Assembly: GCF_008180865.1 (NCBI RefSeq)
Contig: NZ_VTEX01000004.1
Location: 186,001-250,000 of the forward strand
Reading direction: 5' to 3'
DNA: 64,000 nucleotides
Origin: Rossellomorea aquimaris
Lineage (GTDB): Bacteria; Bacillota; Bacilli; Bacillales; Bacillaceae_B
Below the pieces are notes generated by a model, which worked only from the letters and a program-made list of their open reading frames with translations, was not told where the DNA came from and ran no database searches. Position numbers and translations under genes: made by a program. Positions 37,721 through 46,135 of the stretch are shown here, piece by piece; the stretch's first letter is position 1; the number at the start of each line of letters is the position of its first letter.

Positions 37721-38464
37721 CTACGACAAATTCACCAATTTTATTCTCTCCAACGCTTCAACGAACCAAAACTCATCCTTCTCTATCCCAATAAATTTTC
37801 TATCCGTATTTAAACAAGCAACTGCAGTTGTCCCACTGCCCATGCAGTTATCCAAAACCACTTCACCTTTGTGGGTATATGTCTTTATTAAATACTCAAA
37901 TAGAGCAACCGGCTTTTGTGTTGGATGTTTCGTTTTTGAATCTCTAGAATAGTCCAGAATGCTTCTTGGGTAGTTCTTATGAGTTGTAACATACTCACGT
38001 TTCAAGGAATCGGTATTAGCCATCAGATCAGAAACCTTTTTCCGTTTCCTTCTCTTTGTCTGCATCAAAGGAATGATCCCCTGAGGATTATATGTAGGTA
38101 GTCTCTTATAAAACACACAAATATTTTCATGGTTTTTCATGGGCATTCTCTTAGCATTTGGAAAACCAGTAACATGCTTTCCCTTCTTCCAGATCCATTC
38201 ATACCTAAATAATTTCATGTTGCTGCTTATCAGTTTAGTAGTAAAAGGCTGAGAAGCAGTTAAGACTATCGCTCCGTTATCTTTTATGACTCGTTCATAT
38301 TGGTCCCAAAGTTTATCGAAAGGAATAATTTCGTCCCATGAGCACCGAGTCGTACCATAAGGCAAATCACACAAGATCATATCAATGCTTTTATCTTCAA
38401 TTAAATTCATTTGTTCCAAACAATCTCCCAAAATAATTGTGTTATGTAAGTCCTTCGTCCTCAT
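37721..38464 (-). CDS. Orphan site-specific DNA methyltransferase
   Basis: 247 residues from ATG at 38464 with GGAG nine bases upstream; in-frame ATG 38479 and GTG 38485 are alternatives. The catalytic motif DLPYG comes first (about residue 33) and the AdoMet-binding MGSGTT near residue 212, so motif order is of the beta class (amino-methyltransferase acting on adenine or N4-cytosine). No restriction enzyme gene is adjacent. Probably protects phage DNA from host restriction. A near-perfect LexA box lies in its promoter. Confidence 0.88.
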   Translation of the reverse strand: MRTKDLHNTIILGDCLEQMNLIEDKSIDMILCDLPYGTTRCSWDEIIPFDKLWDQYERVIKDNGAIVLTASQPFTTKLISSNMKLFRYEWIWKKGKHVTGFPNAKRMPMKNHENICVFYKRLPTYNPQGIIPLMQTKRRKRKKVSDLMANTDSLKREYVTTHKNYPRSILDYSRDSKTKHPTQKPVALFEYLIKTYTHKGEVVLDNCMGSGTTAVACLNTDRKFIGIEKDEFWFVEALERIKLVNLS

Positions 38465-38492
38465 AAACCTCAACTCCATTCTCACTTCAATT

Positions 38493-38522
38493 AATATAAC
38501 AGAACGTACGTTCGTTTAACAA
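38493..38522 (-). promoter_or_regulatory. Promoter with LexA-like box upstream of the methyltransferase
   Basis: On the minus strand TTGTTA (38522-38517), 18 bp and TATATT (38498-38493). Inside the spacer is CGAACGTACGTTCT (38514-38501), which matches 13 of 14 positions of the Bacillus LexA consensus CGAACRNRYGTTYG. SOS control of the methyltransferase is inferred. Confidence 0.6.
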
Positions 38523-38537
38523 TGTAAAAAAATAGGC

Positions 38538-39038
38538 TCAACTGCTTAAGCAGAAGAGACTATCATATCTTCTTTTGGCAATTTTCTTTTCAGATCGTTC
38601 AATCATTGTTTGAACACTACTCGAGCTAATGCACAAGTAATTTGCAATTTGACTATATGATAAGCAGTGACCACGGGACATCAGATATACTTCTTTCTCT
38701 TTTGCAGTAAGAACAGATAAAGCATCTTCTATCATTTCTTGTTCTGCAGAAGAGATTACACTTTCACTTTCAGCTTCATCCCAGGCATAAGTCTCTTCTT
38801 GGCTTCTAAAAAACCTTTGCATTAACAAAGGATCAAAAGGTCTTTCCCGTTGATATGCTGCTAACCTTTCAACCCCTCTTTTATTCCCTGGCTGCCTCCC
38901 TGTTTCCATCCACTCAATGGCAAACTGCAGGTCTCTTATCATTCCATTAAGCAGTGACTTATCCCGATCAGAAGCTTCTTTAATCATCTTTTTGGCTTTT
39001 GATAAATTTTCTTTATAGCTCCACAAAAGATTTTCCAT
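38538..39038 (-). CDS. Sigma-70-like late transcription regulator (ArpU/Xpf type)
   Basis: 166 residues. The C-terminal helix-turn-helix resembles sigma region 4 (LTAKEKEVYLMSRGHCLSYS then QIANYLCISSSSVQTMIER). The N-terminal part has no full sigma core, like the positive control factors of PBSX and related phages that switch on late genes. It lies at the end of the early region just before the packaging genes, the expected position for such a factor. Confidence 0.82.
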   Translation of the reverse strand: MENLLWSYKENLSKAKKMIKEASDRDKSLLNGMIRDLQFAIEWMETGRQPGNKRGVERLAAYQRERPFDPLLMQRFFRSQEETYAWDEAESESVISSAEQEMIEDALSVLTAKEKEVYLMSRGHCLSYSQIANYLCISSSSVQTMIERSEKKIAKRRYDSLFCLSS

Positions 39039-39064
39039 ATAGTCACCTCATTTAGTAAATAAAA

Positions 39065-39110
39065 AGGACACCAATCAATTACACCGGTTAAATGGTGAAT
39101 GATTAGTGTC
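39065..39110 (-). terminator. Terminator hairpin upstream of the sigma-like gene
   Basis: Long inverted repeat GGACACCAATCA / TGATTAGTGTCC, followed on the minus strand by TTTTTATTT; it follows the stop of the 39161-39523 gene. Confidence 0.75.
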
Positions 39111-39160
39111 CTCCAGTTGGCTGGTAGAACTATAAATATTTTTTTCTTTTTTATAGACTC

Positions 39161-39523
39161 TTAATTTCGTTCTGACCGTATCATAAGAGCTAACCCTAAA
39201 CTAAGGATAGCAACGTAGGACGATAGCTTAGAATACACTTCTTGATAGTTAACAAATAATTCCCTAACTATCAAGGGAATTCCCATGGATAGTGGAATAG
39301 ATATAGCAATAAAAAAACCTTGAAAAAATTTATAATAATCATATATGAAACTTTTATTAATATTGGAATCATTGGGAAGTCTGAAAAAATCTGAGCACGT
39401 TATACAAAATGCAAAGAGTGATAAACCTAACATAATCCCCTGACTTATATCAAACATTAATCCTAAAATTGCTGAAAAGATGAAACCTGTTCCTAATAAC
39501 CATATAAACCTGTCTTCACTCAA
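39161..39523 (-). CDS. Small integral membrane protein
   Basis: 120 residues with about four hydrophobic segments (near 8-25, 28-45, 65-85 and 100-116). Its ATG overlaps the end of the xtrA-like gene by 4 bp. Function unknown; early-region membrane proteins of phages can act in superinfection exclusion, but nothing specific shows that here. Confidence 0.68.
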   Translation of the reverse strand: MSEDRFIWLLGTGFIFSAILGLMFDISQGIMLGLSLFAFCITCSDFFRLPNDSNINKSFIYDYYKFFQGFFIAISIPLSMGIPLIVRELFVNYQEVYSKLSSYVAILSLGLALMIRSERN

Positions 39524-39720
39524 AACTCTTCCCCCTCATCAAACTTAACCCGTTTCACCTTCCCCTGGTGAGTAACAATCTTCGTCTCTCCATGAGTCGG
39601 CAACACAGCAACCTTCGCCTTCCCATCACAAACCACCACAGCAAAACTTCCTTCTTTATCCATTATATCAATTTCTAGTTTCAAAGTACTAGGATTAATT
39701 TCTATATCTGATAACCTCAC
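39520..39720 (-). CDS. XtrA/YqaO-like phage protein
   Basis: 66 residues, a small beta protein: INPSTLKLEIDIMDKEGSFA, VVVCDGKAKVAVLPTHGET, then TKIVTHQGKVKRVKFDEGE. This matches, from memory, XtrA of PBSX and YqaO of skin. Function unknown, usually found before the late regulator as here. Confidence 0.82.
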   Translation of the reverse strand: MRLSDIEINPSTLKLEIDIMDKEGSFAVVVCDGKAKVAVLPTHGETKIVTHQGKVKRVKFDEGEEF

Positions 39721-40065
39721 CAGAACCCCTCCTATGTTATAATTAAGTTGGATGGCCGGGAGAAATCCTAGCTTTTTTATTCATTTCCAAAATTAATAAT
39801 TTCATCTACACCAGAATTCGAAAACAGCATAGGATAATATGGGAAATGTCTTTAACCTCTTTGCAAGGAATCGAGCTAGTCACTCGGTTCCTTATTTCAT
39901 TTCTTTTTCCAAATATAAATTATTCCTAGATGAATATCTAATTTTGATCTATAGAGAATTCATACAAAAATGTGTTAAACGGTTATCAATTAAAGGAATT
40001 CCCTAAATTCCGCCAAACTCCTTTCGTGGTATTATATACCTAGTTTTCAGTAGAGGAGTTATTAT
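39721..40065. other. Intergenic region, no gene seen
   Basis: 345 bp between divergent genes. It contains a hairpin AAGGAACCGAG-type inverted repeat (about 39862-39893) and an AT-rich promoter-like stretch before 40066. No open frame with a ribosome binding site was found. Confidence 0.5.
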
Positions 40066-40224
40066 ATGATTTTTAATATTGGAGATAAAGTATTGTATAA
40101 GGATGAAGAGTATTATGTGTTTTGGATATATAATAGTGAATATATAGAGCTATCAAAGGATAATCGATATCATTGTGAACTAGCTCACGTATCTGAACTC
40201 ACATTGGTTAAATCTAAAAGATAA
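40066..40224 (+). CDS. Small protein of unknown function
   Basis: 52 residues, ATG at 40066 behind AGAGGAG. The product MIFNIGDKVLYKDEEYYVFW starts like a small SH3-like beta barrel. Encoded on the plus strand against the early operon. Too short to appear among longer frames. Confidence 0.6.
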   Translation: MIFNIGDKVLYKDEEYYVFWIYNSEYIELSKDNRYHCELAHVSELTLVKSKR

Positions 40225-40356
40225 AAGCTTGTTATAGATTTAAGAATTAATGAATTGGTACTGTGCCTTAAGTAACTTAAATAGTGGTTTTTTATATGTT
40301 AAAATTAGCCATAACAAGACAAATTCTATCCTTTTTAGAGAAAGGAGACAGAGAAA

Positions 40357-40575
40357 ATGTCAAAACATAAAGAATTAATAAATGTATTAAACACCTTACA
40401 AACATACGCCGAATGTGATATTACTCAGTCTTTTTCTAAAAACGACTCCGAGATATTGGTCTATTACTGTAAGGAAACTGAATCATTTATGATCACCCAA
40501 AATGAAAGAGTAGAAGCTTATGATGACATAAATTCCGCTTTATCAATATTAGAAAATTTATTACAAACAAGTTAG
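40357..40575 (+). CDS. Small protein of unknown function
   Basis: 72 residues, ATG at 40357 behind AAAGGAGACAG, with its own terminator. Predicted alpha/beta/alpha with acidic character. Not recognised. Confidence 0.65.
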   Translation: MSKHKELINVLNTLQTYAECDITQSFSKNDSEILVYYCKETESFMITQNERVEAYDDINSALSILENLLQTS

Positions 40576-40576
40576 A

Positions 40577-40606
40577 AACACCACTTATTATTTTAGTGGT
40601 GTTTTT
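40577..40606 (+). terminator. Terminator of the 40357-40575 gene
   Basis: Hairpin AAACACCACT / AGTGGTGTTT followed by T residues. Confidence 0.85.
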
Positions 40607-40689
40607 AATTTTACTCTTCCATTATTAAGTAATTAACGGTAAAATTATCCTAGACATTTATTTCGATAATCGTAAGAAAGGTGATTTTA

Positions 40690-40842
40690 TTGAATTCATT
40701 AATTGTTTTATCAGAAGAAAAGCTTCAGGATATACTAGTAGATTCAAAAAGAGTTGGAACTTCCATAGACTTCATAAGATTGGTTGAAGATGCACTTCAA
40801 CTTAAAATAGATTTAAAAGAAATGAATACGTTCCTAAACTAA
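40690..40842 (+). CDS. Small helical protein (TTG start)
   Basis: 50 residues from TTG at 40690 with AAAGGTG upstream. LIVLSEEKLQDILVDSKRVG followed by a second helix; no recognised family. Convergent to rusA with a shared terminator. Confidence 0.5.
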   Translation: MNSLIVLSEEKLQDILVDSKRVGTSIDFIRLVEDALQLKIDLKEMNTFLN

Positions 40843-40877
40843 TCATTACTTAGAAATCTTAGAACTTCTAATTCTAC

Positions 40878-40917
40878 AAACAGGAGAAACGATGCACATA
40901 GTCGTTTCTCCTGTTTG
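40878..40917. terminator. Bidirectional terminator between the small gene and rusA
   Basis: Perfect 15-bp stem AAACAGGAGAAACGA / TCGTTTCTCCTGTTT with T runs on either side. Confidence 0.85.
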
Positions 40918-40918
40918 T

Positions 40919-41341
40919 TTATTGTTCAATGGGTACCACCATAATCTCAATCCTAGGCTTCTCGCTATACCACTTACTAGCTAATAGCTCCACTACCTGG
41001 CTATCATCCTTCCAGAGGATCTGGTTACAAGCGTCTTTGATTCCTTTCACATAGTTGTCTACATCAGGTTTTGTCACTGGTCTTAATTCACCACTCTCAG
41101 CTGCAGCTAACTTCTTTTTGCTGAAGTTCTTTAACGTTGGCTTATATACCCTGATAAACAACTGAAGTGGTCCTTCAAGCAGTTTCTTAGGGCGGTGCTC
41201 GGCAGCGACCAACTTTACATACTTCTTAAAGTCCTTAGACTTCTTAGGATCATAAGCCCTGGTAAATCCTCCTTGAGAGCTAAACCTTGGTCTCCCCTGG
41301 GCTATGGGAGTTCCATAGACCGTAAACTGAATCATCTTCAT
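40919..41341 (-). CDS. rusA: RusA-family Holliday junction resolvase
   Basis: 140 residues. VYGTPIAQGRPRFSSQGGFT at the N-terminus and KPDVDNYVKGIKDACNQ with the catalytic aspartates, then ILWKDDSQV, define RusA. It resolves branched DNA before packaging. Last gene of the recombination-replication operon. Confidence 0.93.
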   Translation of the reverse strand: MKMIQFTVYGTPIAQGRPRFSSQGGFTRAYDPKKSKDFKKYVKLVAAEHRPKKLLEGPLQLFIRVYKPTLKNFSKKKLAAAESGELRPVTKPDVDNYVKGIKDACNQILWKDDSQVVELLASKWYSEKPRIEIMVVPIEQ

Positions 41342-41344
41342 TAC

Positions 41345-41548
41345 TCAAAACCACCCATTCTCAGAACTCTCGACATTCCTGTTTCTAAATTTAGCGATGG
41401 CTAATTCTTGCCTTAGATCATAATAATTAAGGTCATAAATGCTTGTCCCACTCTTCGTTTCAGTTACACCTATGGTAAGTAGCTCACTAATCATCCCCTG
41501 TGACTTTGTTTCCTGACTAATCTTAATAGAATCAAATAAAACACCCAT
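41345..41548 (-). CDS. Small phage protein
   Basis: 67 residues between the dnaD-like gene and rusA, 3 bp before rusA. Ends in ENGWF. The family is not recognised; the tight spacing puts it in the operon. Confidence 0.7.
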   Translation of the reverse strand: MGVLFDSIKISQETKSQGMISELLTIGVTETKSGTSIYDLNYYDLRQELAIAKFRNRNVESSENGWF

Positions 41549-41552
41549 TTCA

Positions 41553-42410
41553 TTACCCCCTTTTAAATGCTAAAAGCTCTGCTTCAAGCTTTGCCTTTTC
41601 TTTCTCAAAGTCATAGTCACTAGACTCACTGCGTTGATTCTGTGTATAAGTCTTATTCTCCTCAAACCAATCTGGTAATCTCTCAGTACGAATGGGCCTG
41701 ACCTTTCCAGAAGACCTCGCAGGTGTTCGCTTAGTTCTCTGCTCCTTAAATTGTTGTTGCTCAGCTCGAGACTGCTCCAAAGTTCTAATCCCTTTCTGAG
41801 ACCAGTTCTTAAGAATCGCCTCAACATATCCCCATTTCTTAGTACCTTGCTCTACAGCAATCTTCATGGCCTCCAGTACCAATTCCTCACAGAGATCATC
41901 ACTCCAAGACACAATCTTTTGCGGTATATAACCTCCCAAGATCCCAAACCCCTCTTGCTCGTAAAACTGAAACGGATTGAGAGATGCAGGCGCATCATCT
42001 ACTACATCTTCTTTTAGTTTCGTTTTGTTTTGTTTATGTTTAGGTATGGTCAACTGTTGGTCATCGGATTGGTATCCATATTGGTATACGGATTGGGTAT
42101 CGGATTGGTATAGCGATTGGTCAACTGAGTTGACCAATGACTTTACCTTATAGATGGGAGCCTTCCCCTTCTTGCCTTTTTCGTACTCAATCAATTCATT
42201 TTCGATAAGCTTTATTCGAGCATTAACCAGCCCTTGCTTTGAAAGACCCGTTAATTTCTCTACTGTGGAGTTGGGCGCATTGAATCGTTCTTTCCAGCCA
42301 GCCATATTGTTTATAGCCATCAGTGTGTGCCATAACGCAATTGCGCTGGTATTAAGATCGTTCAGTAGCAACCAATCCTTAAAAGCTTTGAGTTCCTTTA
42401 GATAATTCAA
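41553..42410 (-). CDS. DnaD-domain replisome organiser
   Basis: 285 residues. The N-terminus (1-100) is a winged-helix domain (WHTLMAINNMAGWKERFN). The C-terminal DnaD/DnaB domain ends with YVEAILKNW (about residue 190), the conserved YxxxIxxxW signature. It loads the host helicase at the phage origin. The coding region contains five 12-bp iterons (42065-42124) that probably are its own binding sites. No separate DnaC-like loader gene is adjacent. Confidence 0.9.
   Translation of the reverse strand: MNYLKELKAFKDWLLLNDLNTSAIALWHTLMAINNMAGWKERFNAPNSTVEKLTGLSKQGLVNARIKLIENELIEYEKGKKGKAPIYKVKSLVNSVDQSLYQSDTQSVYQYGYQSDDQQLTIPKHKQNKTKLKEDVVDDAPASLNPFQFYEQEGFGILGGYIPQKIVSWSDDLCEELVLEAMKIAVEQGTKKWGYVEAILKNWSQKGIRTLEQSRAEQQQFKEQRTKRTPARSSGKVRPIRTERLPDWFEENKTYTQNQRSESSDYDFEKEKAKLEAELLAFKRG
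42065..42124. repeat. Five 12-bp iterons, probable phage replication origin
   Basis: Five consecutive 12-bp units with consensus CGGATTGGTATA at 42065, 42077, 42089, 42101 and 42113, inside the replisome organiser gene. Origin iterons within this gene are known in several Gram-positive siphophages. In the protein they read as a Tyr-Gln-Ser-Asp-type repeat. Confidence 0.65.
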
Positions 42411-42420
42411 GTCATCACCT

Positions 42421-42684
42421 CTATGCTTGTCTTACGTATGAAATAGCTGCTGAAATAGATTCCCTGTCTTCCTGATTCGTTGCGTCTGACAAAGCATTCT
42501 CAAGCCATGTAAGTGTATTGTTCTTCGTTATATCCGTTTGATAAGGTCTGAAGACAATACCTCCATGATCTAAAAACATTTCTAACGGGGTGCCACTATT
42601 CAATCCCTGTGTCTTTCTAATCTCCTTTGGAATAACCACTCTACCTAATTCATCAATCTTTCTCACGATTCCAGTTGCCTTCAT
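42421..42684 (-). CDS. AbrB/SpoVT-type DNA-binding protein
   Basis: 87 residues. GIVRKIDELGRVVIPKEIR is the classic swapped-hairpin AbrB N-terminal domain. A short helical tail follows. Probably a transcriptional regulator of phage or host transition-state genes. It begins inside the stop of the preceding small gene (TTATGA). Confidence 0.88.
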   Translation of the reverse strand: MKATGIVRKIDELGRVVIPKEIRKTQGLNSGTPLEMFLDHGGIVFRPYQTDITKNNTLTWLENALSDATNQEDRESISAAISYVRQA

Positions 42685-42860
42685 AACTCCTCTTCCTTCC
42701 TTTCACATATCGCTTTCCCCTCTTTAATACCTTTTACGTGATAGTGGGGATATCGCTTCATATAGTCCAATACGAGACATTTAAGCTCTTCCTTACTCTG
42801 AGCCTTCTCCCAAATCCATTTTGGAAGAAGGACTCTGTAAGGTACTTCATGGTTAATCAA
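42681..42860 (-). CDS. Small protein between recT and the abrB-like gene
   Basis: 59 residues from TTG at 42860, overlapping the recT stop, and ending in a TGA that overlaps the next ATG. The product has VPYRVLLPKWIWEKAQSKEE and a basic middle. Both overlaps suggest coupled translation. Family not recognised. Confidence 0.55.
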   Translation of the reverse strand: MINHEVPYRVLLPKWIWEKAQSKEELKCLVLDYMKRYPHYHVKGIKEGKAICERKEEEL

Positions 42861-43698
42861 ACTTTATGTCCATCGTGTCTTGTGCTGATTCTTTTTTGTT
42901 TTTCTTTGATTTAGATTCTTTTGCCAGTTCTTCCGTTTGTTCTTCCTGGACCTCATATTCGATTGTGTTGTCATCCTCTTCAGGTGTGATATCTTTCATT
43001 TCACGATCCTCATTATCTTCAATAACAGCCTTTTGCATTTCGACTGAAAGAATACCCCATTTAGATAAGAGATTCTTAAGTACCGTTTTCATAGCCATAG
43101 CATCCCAGTCATTCTTCCAACCAAAATCTGATTTACTGAATTTCTTCCGATGCTTTTCTACTTGTTCTCGGGTCCAGTAGACGGTTTTTCTAAATCCATT
43201 CAGTAGTTCAAAATAAGCTGCATAACCAATGACGGCTTCTGATTCTCTTTGCTCAAAATCGATATCGATTTCCTCTGTTAGGGGATTCCATTTAATCAAT
43301 TCCCCTTCATGAATCGGTGTGACGTTTATATACCGGTATTGTCCAGTTCTAAGAGCTAATTGAATATAACCTTTATATCCAAGTTGAAATTGTGCCTTGC
43401 CCCCATATGGAACAATCCAGGCGTACCCTAAATTCTTATCTACTGGAAGATCTAATGTTGCTGCAATCATCGCTGATGAGATAACTGACATTGGCTCAGC
43501 TTTTTGAAGCATCTTTTCATTGTTGTAAAGGCTAAGGATAGAGGCGGTAAACTGTGTTGCTCGTTTACCTAATACCTCTTCAAAGCGCTTAATCACACTA
43601 GGACTAGCTAGTAACCCTTTCATAGTGGATCCTTGTGTAGAAGGAGCTTGTCCGTTCTTGTTAGCTAGTTGAGTTTTAAGAGATTGATTGGTGGCCAT
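42853..43698 (-). CDS. recT: RecT-family single-strand annealing protein
   Basis: 281 residues. LATPSVIKRF-like start (LASPSVIKRFEEVLGKRA), NLGYAWIVPYGGKAQFQLGY and the RTGQYRYINVTPI segment are RecT signatures. It anneals complementary strands produced by the YqaJ exonuclease. The acidic C-terminal tail is typical. Its start abuts the stop of yqaJ. Confidence 0.95.
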   Translation of the reverse strand: MATNQSLKTQLANKNGQAPSTQGSTMKGLLASPSVIKRFEEVLGKRATQFTASILSLYNNEKMLQKAEPMSVISSAMIAATLDLPVDKNLGYAWIVPYGGKAQFQLGYKGYIQLALRTGQYRYINVTPIHEGELIKWNPLTEEIDIDFEQRESEAVIGYAAYFELLNGFRKTVYWTREQVEKHRKKFSKSDFGWKNDWDAMAMKTVLKNLLSKWGILSVEMQKAVIEDNEDREMKDITPEEDDNTIEYEVQEEQTEELAKESKSKKNKKESAQDTMDIKFD

Positions 43699-44639
43699 TA
43701 TTTAGCCTCCTTGATGTCAAATCTTCTATAAGCACTCTTTTTGGTTACTTCTTTATATATATTCGGAAACTTCTCTTTTAAGAGCTTTGAATCTATTCTA
43801 TTTGACTCTATCGGCTTCCAGGCTACTTGGTAATTCGAGCAGAACCCTAATTCAGCTTCTTTTAATTCATGCTGCAGGTCATGTTGAATGTGTTTTTTCT
43901 GTTTTTCTAATTCGCTAATTGTCTTTTTCAAATCGAAGTACTCAAGGATACGATCTTTATTGGTACTCTGTAGCTCGATAGACTTACCTTTTTCAGCTTT
44001 TGCGTACTTTTCTTTTAAGTACCTTTCAGCAGCACTCGATCCGTCCAGGGCTGGGGGATTCCCTCCAATAACGTGATACTCCCAGAAATGTTTTTCAGCT
44101 TCGAAAATAATACTGATTAATTCTTCGTCGCGGTCTACTTCTTTACATATAAATTTGTTACCGCCTATTAAGACAGCGATGTATGCTTTGGGATATCCGA
44201 GTACCCCTAAGTAATGCTGCACCTGTACCAAATACGATTCAGGTATTTCTTCGCTCTCCCAATCTTTCGCAAGGAACTGATTTGCTGTTTTACACTCAAG
44301 TAGCGCTTCTTCTCCCACAACATTACGATCAATGTTAGCGATAATGTACTCATGATCAGGGTGTTGAAGGATGGCATTTCTTTTTCGTACCTTCTTCCCC
44401 ATACGTACTTCAAATTCTTTTGCGACCATATCCTCAAAGAGATTTCCAAAGTAGGCAGCTTCACTGGATGATTCTTCAATAAGTACCTGACCTGTTTTCT
44501 CAAGCCATAATTCAAAAGGTGTTTTATATTTATTAAGTCCGAGGATAATGGAAGCGTCTGACCCTCCAATTCCTTTTCTTCTCATTTCTAACCATTCATG
44601 ACGATCCATATCATTGGTAGTTGCTAATATCGCTGGCAT
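43698..44639 (-). CDS. yqaJ: YqaJ-type viral exonuclease
   Basis: 313 residues from ATG at 44639 with GGAGGGG upstream. RRKGIGGSDASIILGLNKYK is the family start; the nuclease core has LLECKTANQF with the E-x-K catalytic pair and YLVQVQHYLGV. It degrades one DNA strand to feed RecT. First gene of the recombination pair. Confidence 0.94.
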   Translation of the reverse strand: MPAILATTNDMDRHEWLEMRRKGIGGSDASIILGLNKYKTPFELWLEKTGQVLIEESSSEAAYFGNLFEDMVAKEFEVRMGKKVRKRNAILQHPDHEYIIANIDRNVVGEEALLECKTANQFLAKDWESEEIPESYLVQVQHYLGVLGYPKAYIAVLIGGNKFICKEVDRDEELISIIFEAEKHFWEYHVIGGNPPALDGSSAAERYLKEKYAKAEKGKSIELQSTNKDRILEYFDLKKTISELEKQKKHIQHDLQHELKEAELGFCSNYQVAWKPIESNRIDSKLLKEKFPNIYKEVTKKSAYRRFDIKEAK

Positions 44640-44725
44640 AAATTCCCCTCCATTTGATTTTGTTTTCAATGTACAGTAGAATGTAAAAAACCCTTTAAAG
44701 AGGTTTCAACCCCTCTTTCCAACTA

Positions 44726-44748
44726 GACCTGTGTGCCAGCACAGGTCT
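44726..44748 (-). terminator. Hairpin after the 44749-44964 gene
   Basis: GACCTGTG / CACAGGTC stem with a six-base loop directly after the stop; no long T run, so attenuation rather than full termination is possible. Confidence 0.4.
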
Positions 44749-44964
44749 TTACTCTGCTATTGAGAAATGAAACTTACATTTCTCTATCAAGTAATCCTCT
44801 AAATTTTCTTCCAAGATGACTTCCCCATTATCTGGATCCGTTATAATTGAATCTCCAACCAATATCTCGTTCCCAAAATAATCAATTCCGTTATGTTCCG
44901 GCTGAGAGACCATATTGGTATAGCCATATTTCTCTAACCTTGTGATATCCGGATGTTCAAGCAT
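44749..44964 (-). CDS. Small phage protein
   Basis: 71 residues from ATG at 44964 with AGGAGGTG upstream; a GTG at 44973 lies within that ribosome binding site. Contains GIDYFGNEILVGDSIITDPD, a small beta pattern seen in Firmicute phage early proteins ('YqaI-like' in position). Function unknown. Confidence 0.7.
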   Translation of the reverse strand: MLEHPDITRLEKYGYTNMVSQPEHNGIDYFGNEILVGDSIITDPDNGEVILEENLEDYLIEKCKFHFSIAE

Positions 44965-45077
44965 TTGTTTCACCTCCTAAAATTGGTAATGCATGAAATT
45001 TGCTTTCGTATTCATTCACGTTATATAATTCTTTTTGCGCATAAAATAGTGAGATGCAGTAAGCTTTGGTGCCAGCC

Positions 45078-45167
45078 TTAGCTTGCTGCCTTTTTTGTTT
45101 TGTTTCTAAGTAAAAGTGTTTTTTCAAATGAAGAAAGCTTTAACCATTCACCTGCTTTGATTTTCAA
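45078..45167 (-). CDS. Possible very small basic protein
   Basis: 29 residues from TTG (45167) after AAGGGGTGAAGGA: MKIKAGEWLKLSSFEKTLLL and a basic end. The ribosome binding site is good but the length is marginal. Confidence 0.3.
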   Translation of the reverse strand: MKIKAGEWLKLSSFEKTLLLRNKTKKAAS

Positions 45168-45182
45168 ATCCTTCACCCCTTC

Positions 45183-45467
45183 CTAGCATCGATTCATCAT
45201 GACGTTCACAAATGTTTGAGTAATATGATGTAATTCATCCTGCTTTACTTTCTTCTCTGCCAATCTATCAAGCTCTTTAATCGAATTAAGTAGATCAACC
45301 GCTGATAACATGGCATCTTTATATTTTCCTTCTTCCATTCTTTCCTCAATTGCCTGAATTGAATTCCATGAGCCTCTTTGATGTTGAACTGCCTTACGTA
45401 AATCTTCTTTCTTAAACGTTTGCGATATCACTTTTGTAACCTCCGAGCTTTTAGTGTTAACCTCCAT
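45183..45467 (-). CDS. Phage early protein of unknown function
   Basis: 94 residues, helical: QHQRGSWNSIQAIEERMEEG then a second helix pair. It overlaps the upstream XRE-type gene by 40 bp. Early operon member; not recognised. Confidence 0.65.
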   Translation of the reverse strand: MEVNTKSSEVTKVISQTFKKEDLRKAVQHQRGSWNSIQAIEERMEEGKYKDAMLSAVDLLNSIKELDRLAEKKVKQDELHHITQTFVNVMMNRC

Positions 45468-45946
45468 TGTTTGAATATCTTTATCATGGAGAATTGATAT
45501 TCTTTGGATATTAGAGCGACAAGATTGATCATGCTGGCTGCAGCATCTAGTACTTCAAAGGCAACCTTTTTCATTTCCTCTCGCTCTGTATCACTTTGAG
45601 ATCTTACTGGCTTGTACCAACATGCTTTTTCAAGATGTTCTAAAGCTTCAAGTGATTCTTTCTTGACCAGGAGCATCATGGCTGTTGGATGATGTTCAAT
45701 GAATTCTCCGTTTAGATATGGTATTGATACATCTCCAGCTGATTCGTTCCACCTAACAAAGTAATATTCTTCGTCGTCGATCGCTTCAGCTGTTAGAGCT
45801 CTTAAATCTTTAGGGAAACGTTGTCTCCCCGTTTCGTACTTTGCAATGCTTTCTCTTGAAATCGGAAGCTTTAACGATAGTTGTTGCTGTGTTATACCTT
45901 TGCGCCTTCTCGCACTAGCAAGCTCCTCCCCTTCCATAACTTTCAT
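45428..45946 (-). CDS. XRE-family regulator with C-terminal helical domain
   Basis: 172 residues. Residues 5-55 form an XRE helix-turn-helix (RRRKGITQQQLSLKLPISRE then SIAKYETGRQRFP). The C-terminal half is unlike CI and has many helices. In gene order it follows the cro-like gene, where CII-like activators occur; that role is a guess. Confidence 0.78.
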   Translation of the reverse strand: MKVMEGEELASARRRKGITQQQLSLKLPISRESIAKYETGRQRFPKDLRALTAEAIDDEEYYFVRWNESAGDVSIPYLNGEFIEHHPTAMMLLVKKESLEALEHLEKACWYKPVRSQSDTEREEMKKVAFEVLDAAASMINLVALISKEYQFSMIKIFKQWRLTLKARRLQK

Positions 45947-46011
45947 AAGGGTTGCTCCTTCCTTTACCTATATATGGATTTCAATGTTCATGCTTTGTTC
46001 ATATAATGAAG

Positions 46012-46122
46012 TTAACTTGCTTTTTCAGATTTTTGTTTGCGTTCTTCAATGATTCTTGGGACAGATGTTTTTAAGAAATAGCTTAGGATTTTTTTTATTG
46101 TTTCATCCGATGGTTGATTCAA
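46012..46122 (-). CDS. Small phage protein downstream of the cro-like gene
   Basis: 36 residues from TTG (46122) behind a full AGGAGGTGAT. MNQPSDETIKKILSYFLKTS then VPRIIEERKQ. This very short basic protein directly after cro recurs in Bacillus prophages, as I recall. Function unknown. Confidence 0.6.
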   Translation of the reverse strand: MNQPSDETIKKILSYFLKTSVPRIIEERKQKSEKAS

Positions 46123-46135
46123 TTAGATCACCTCC

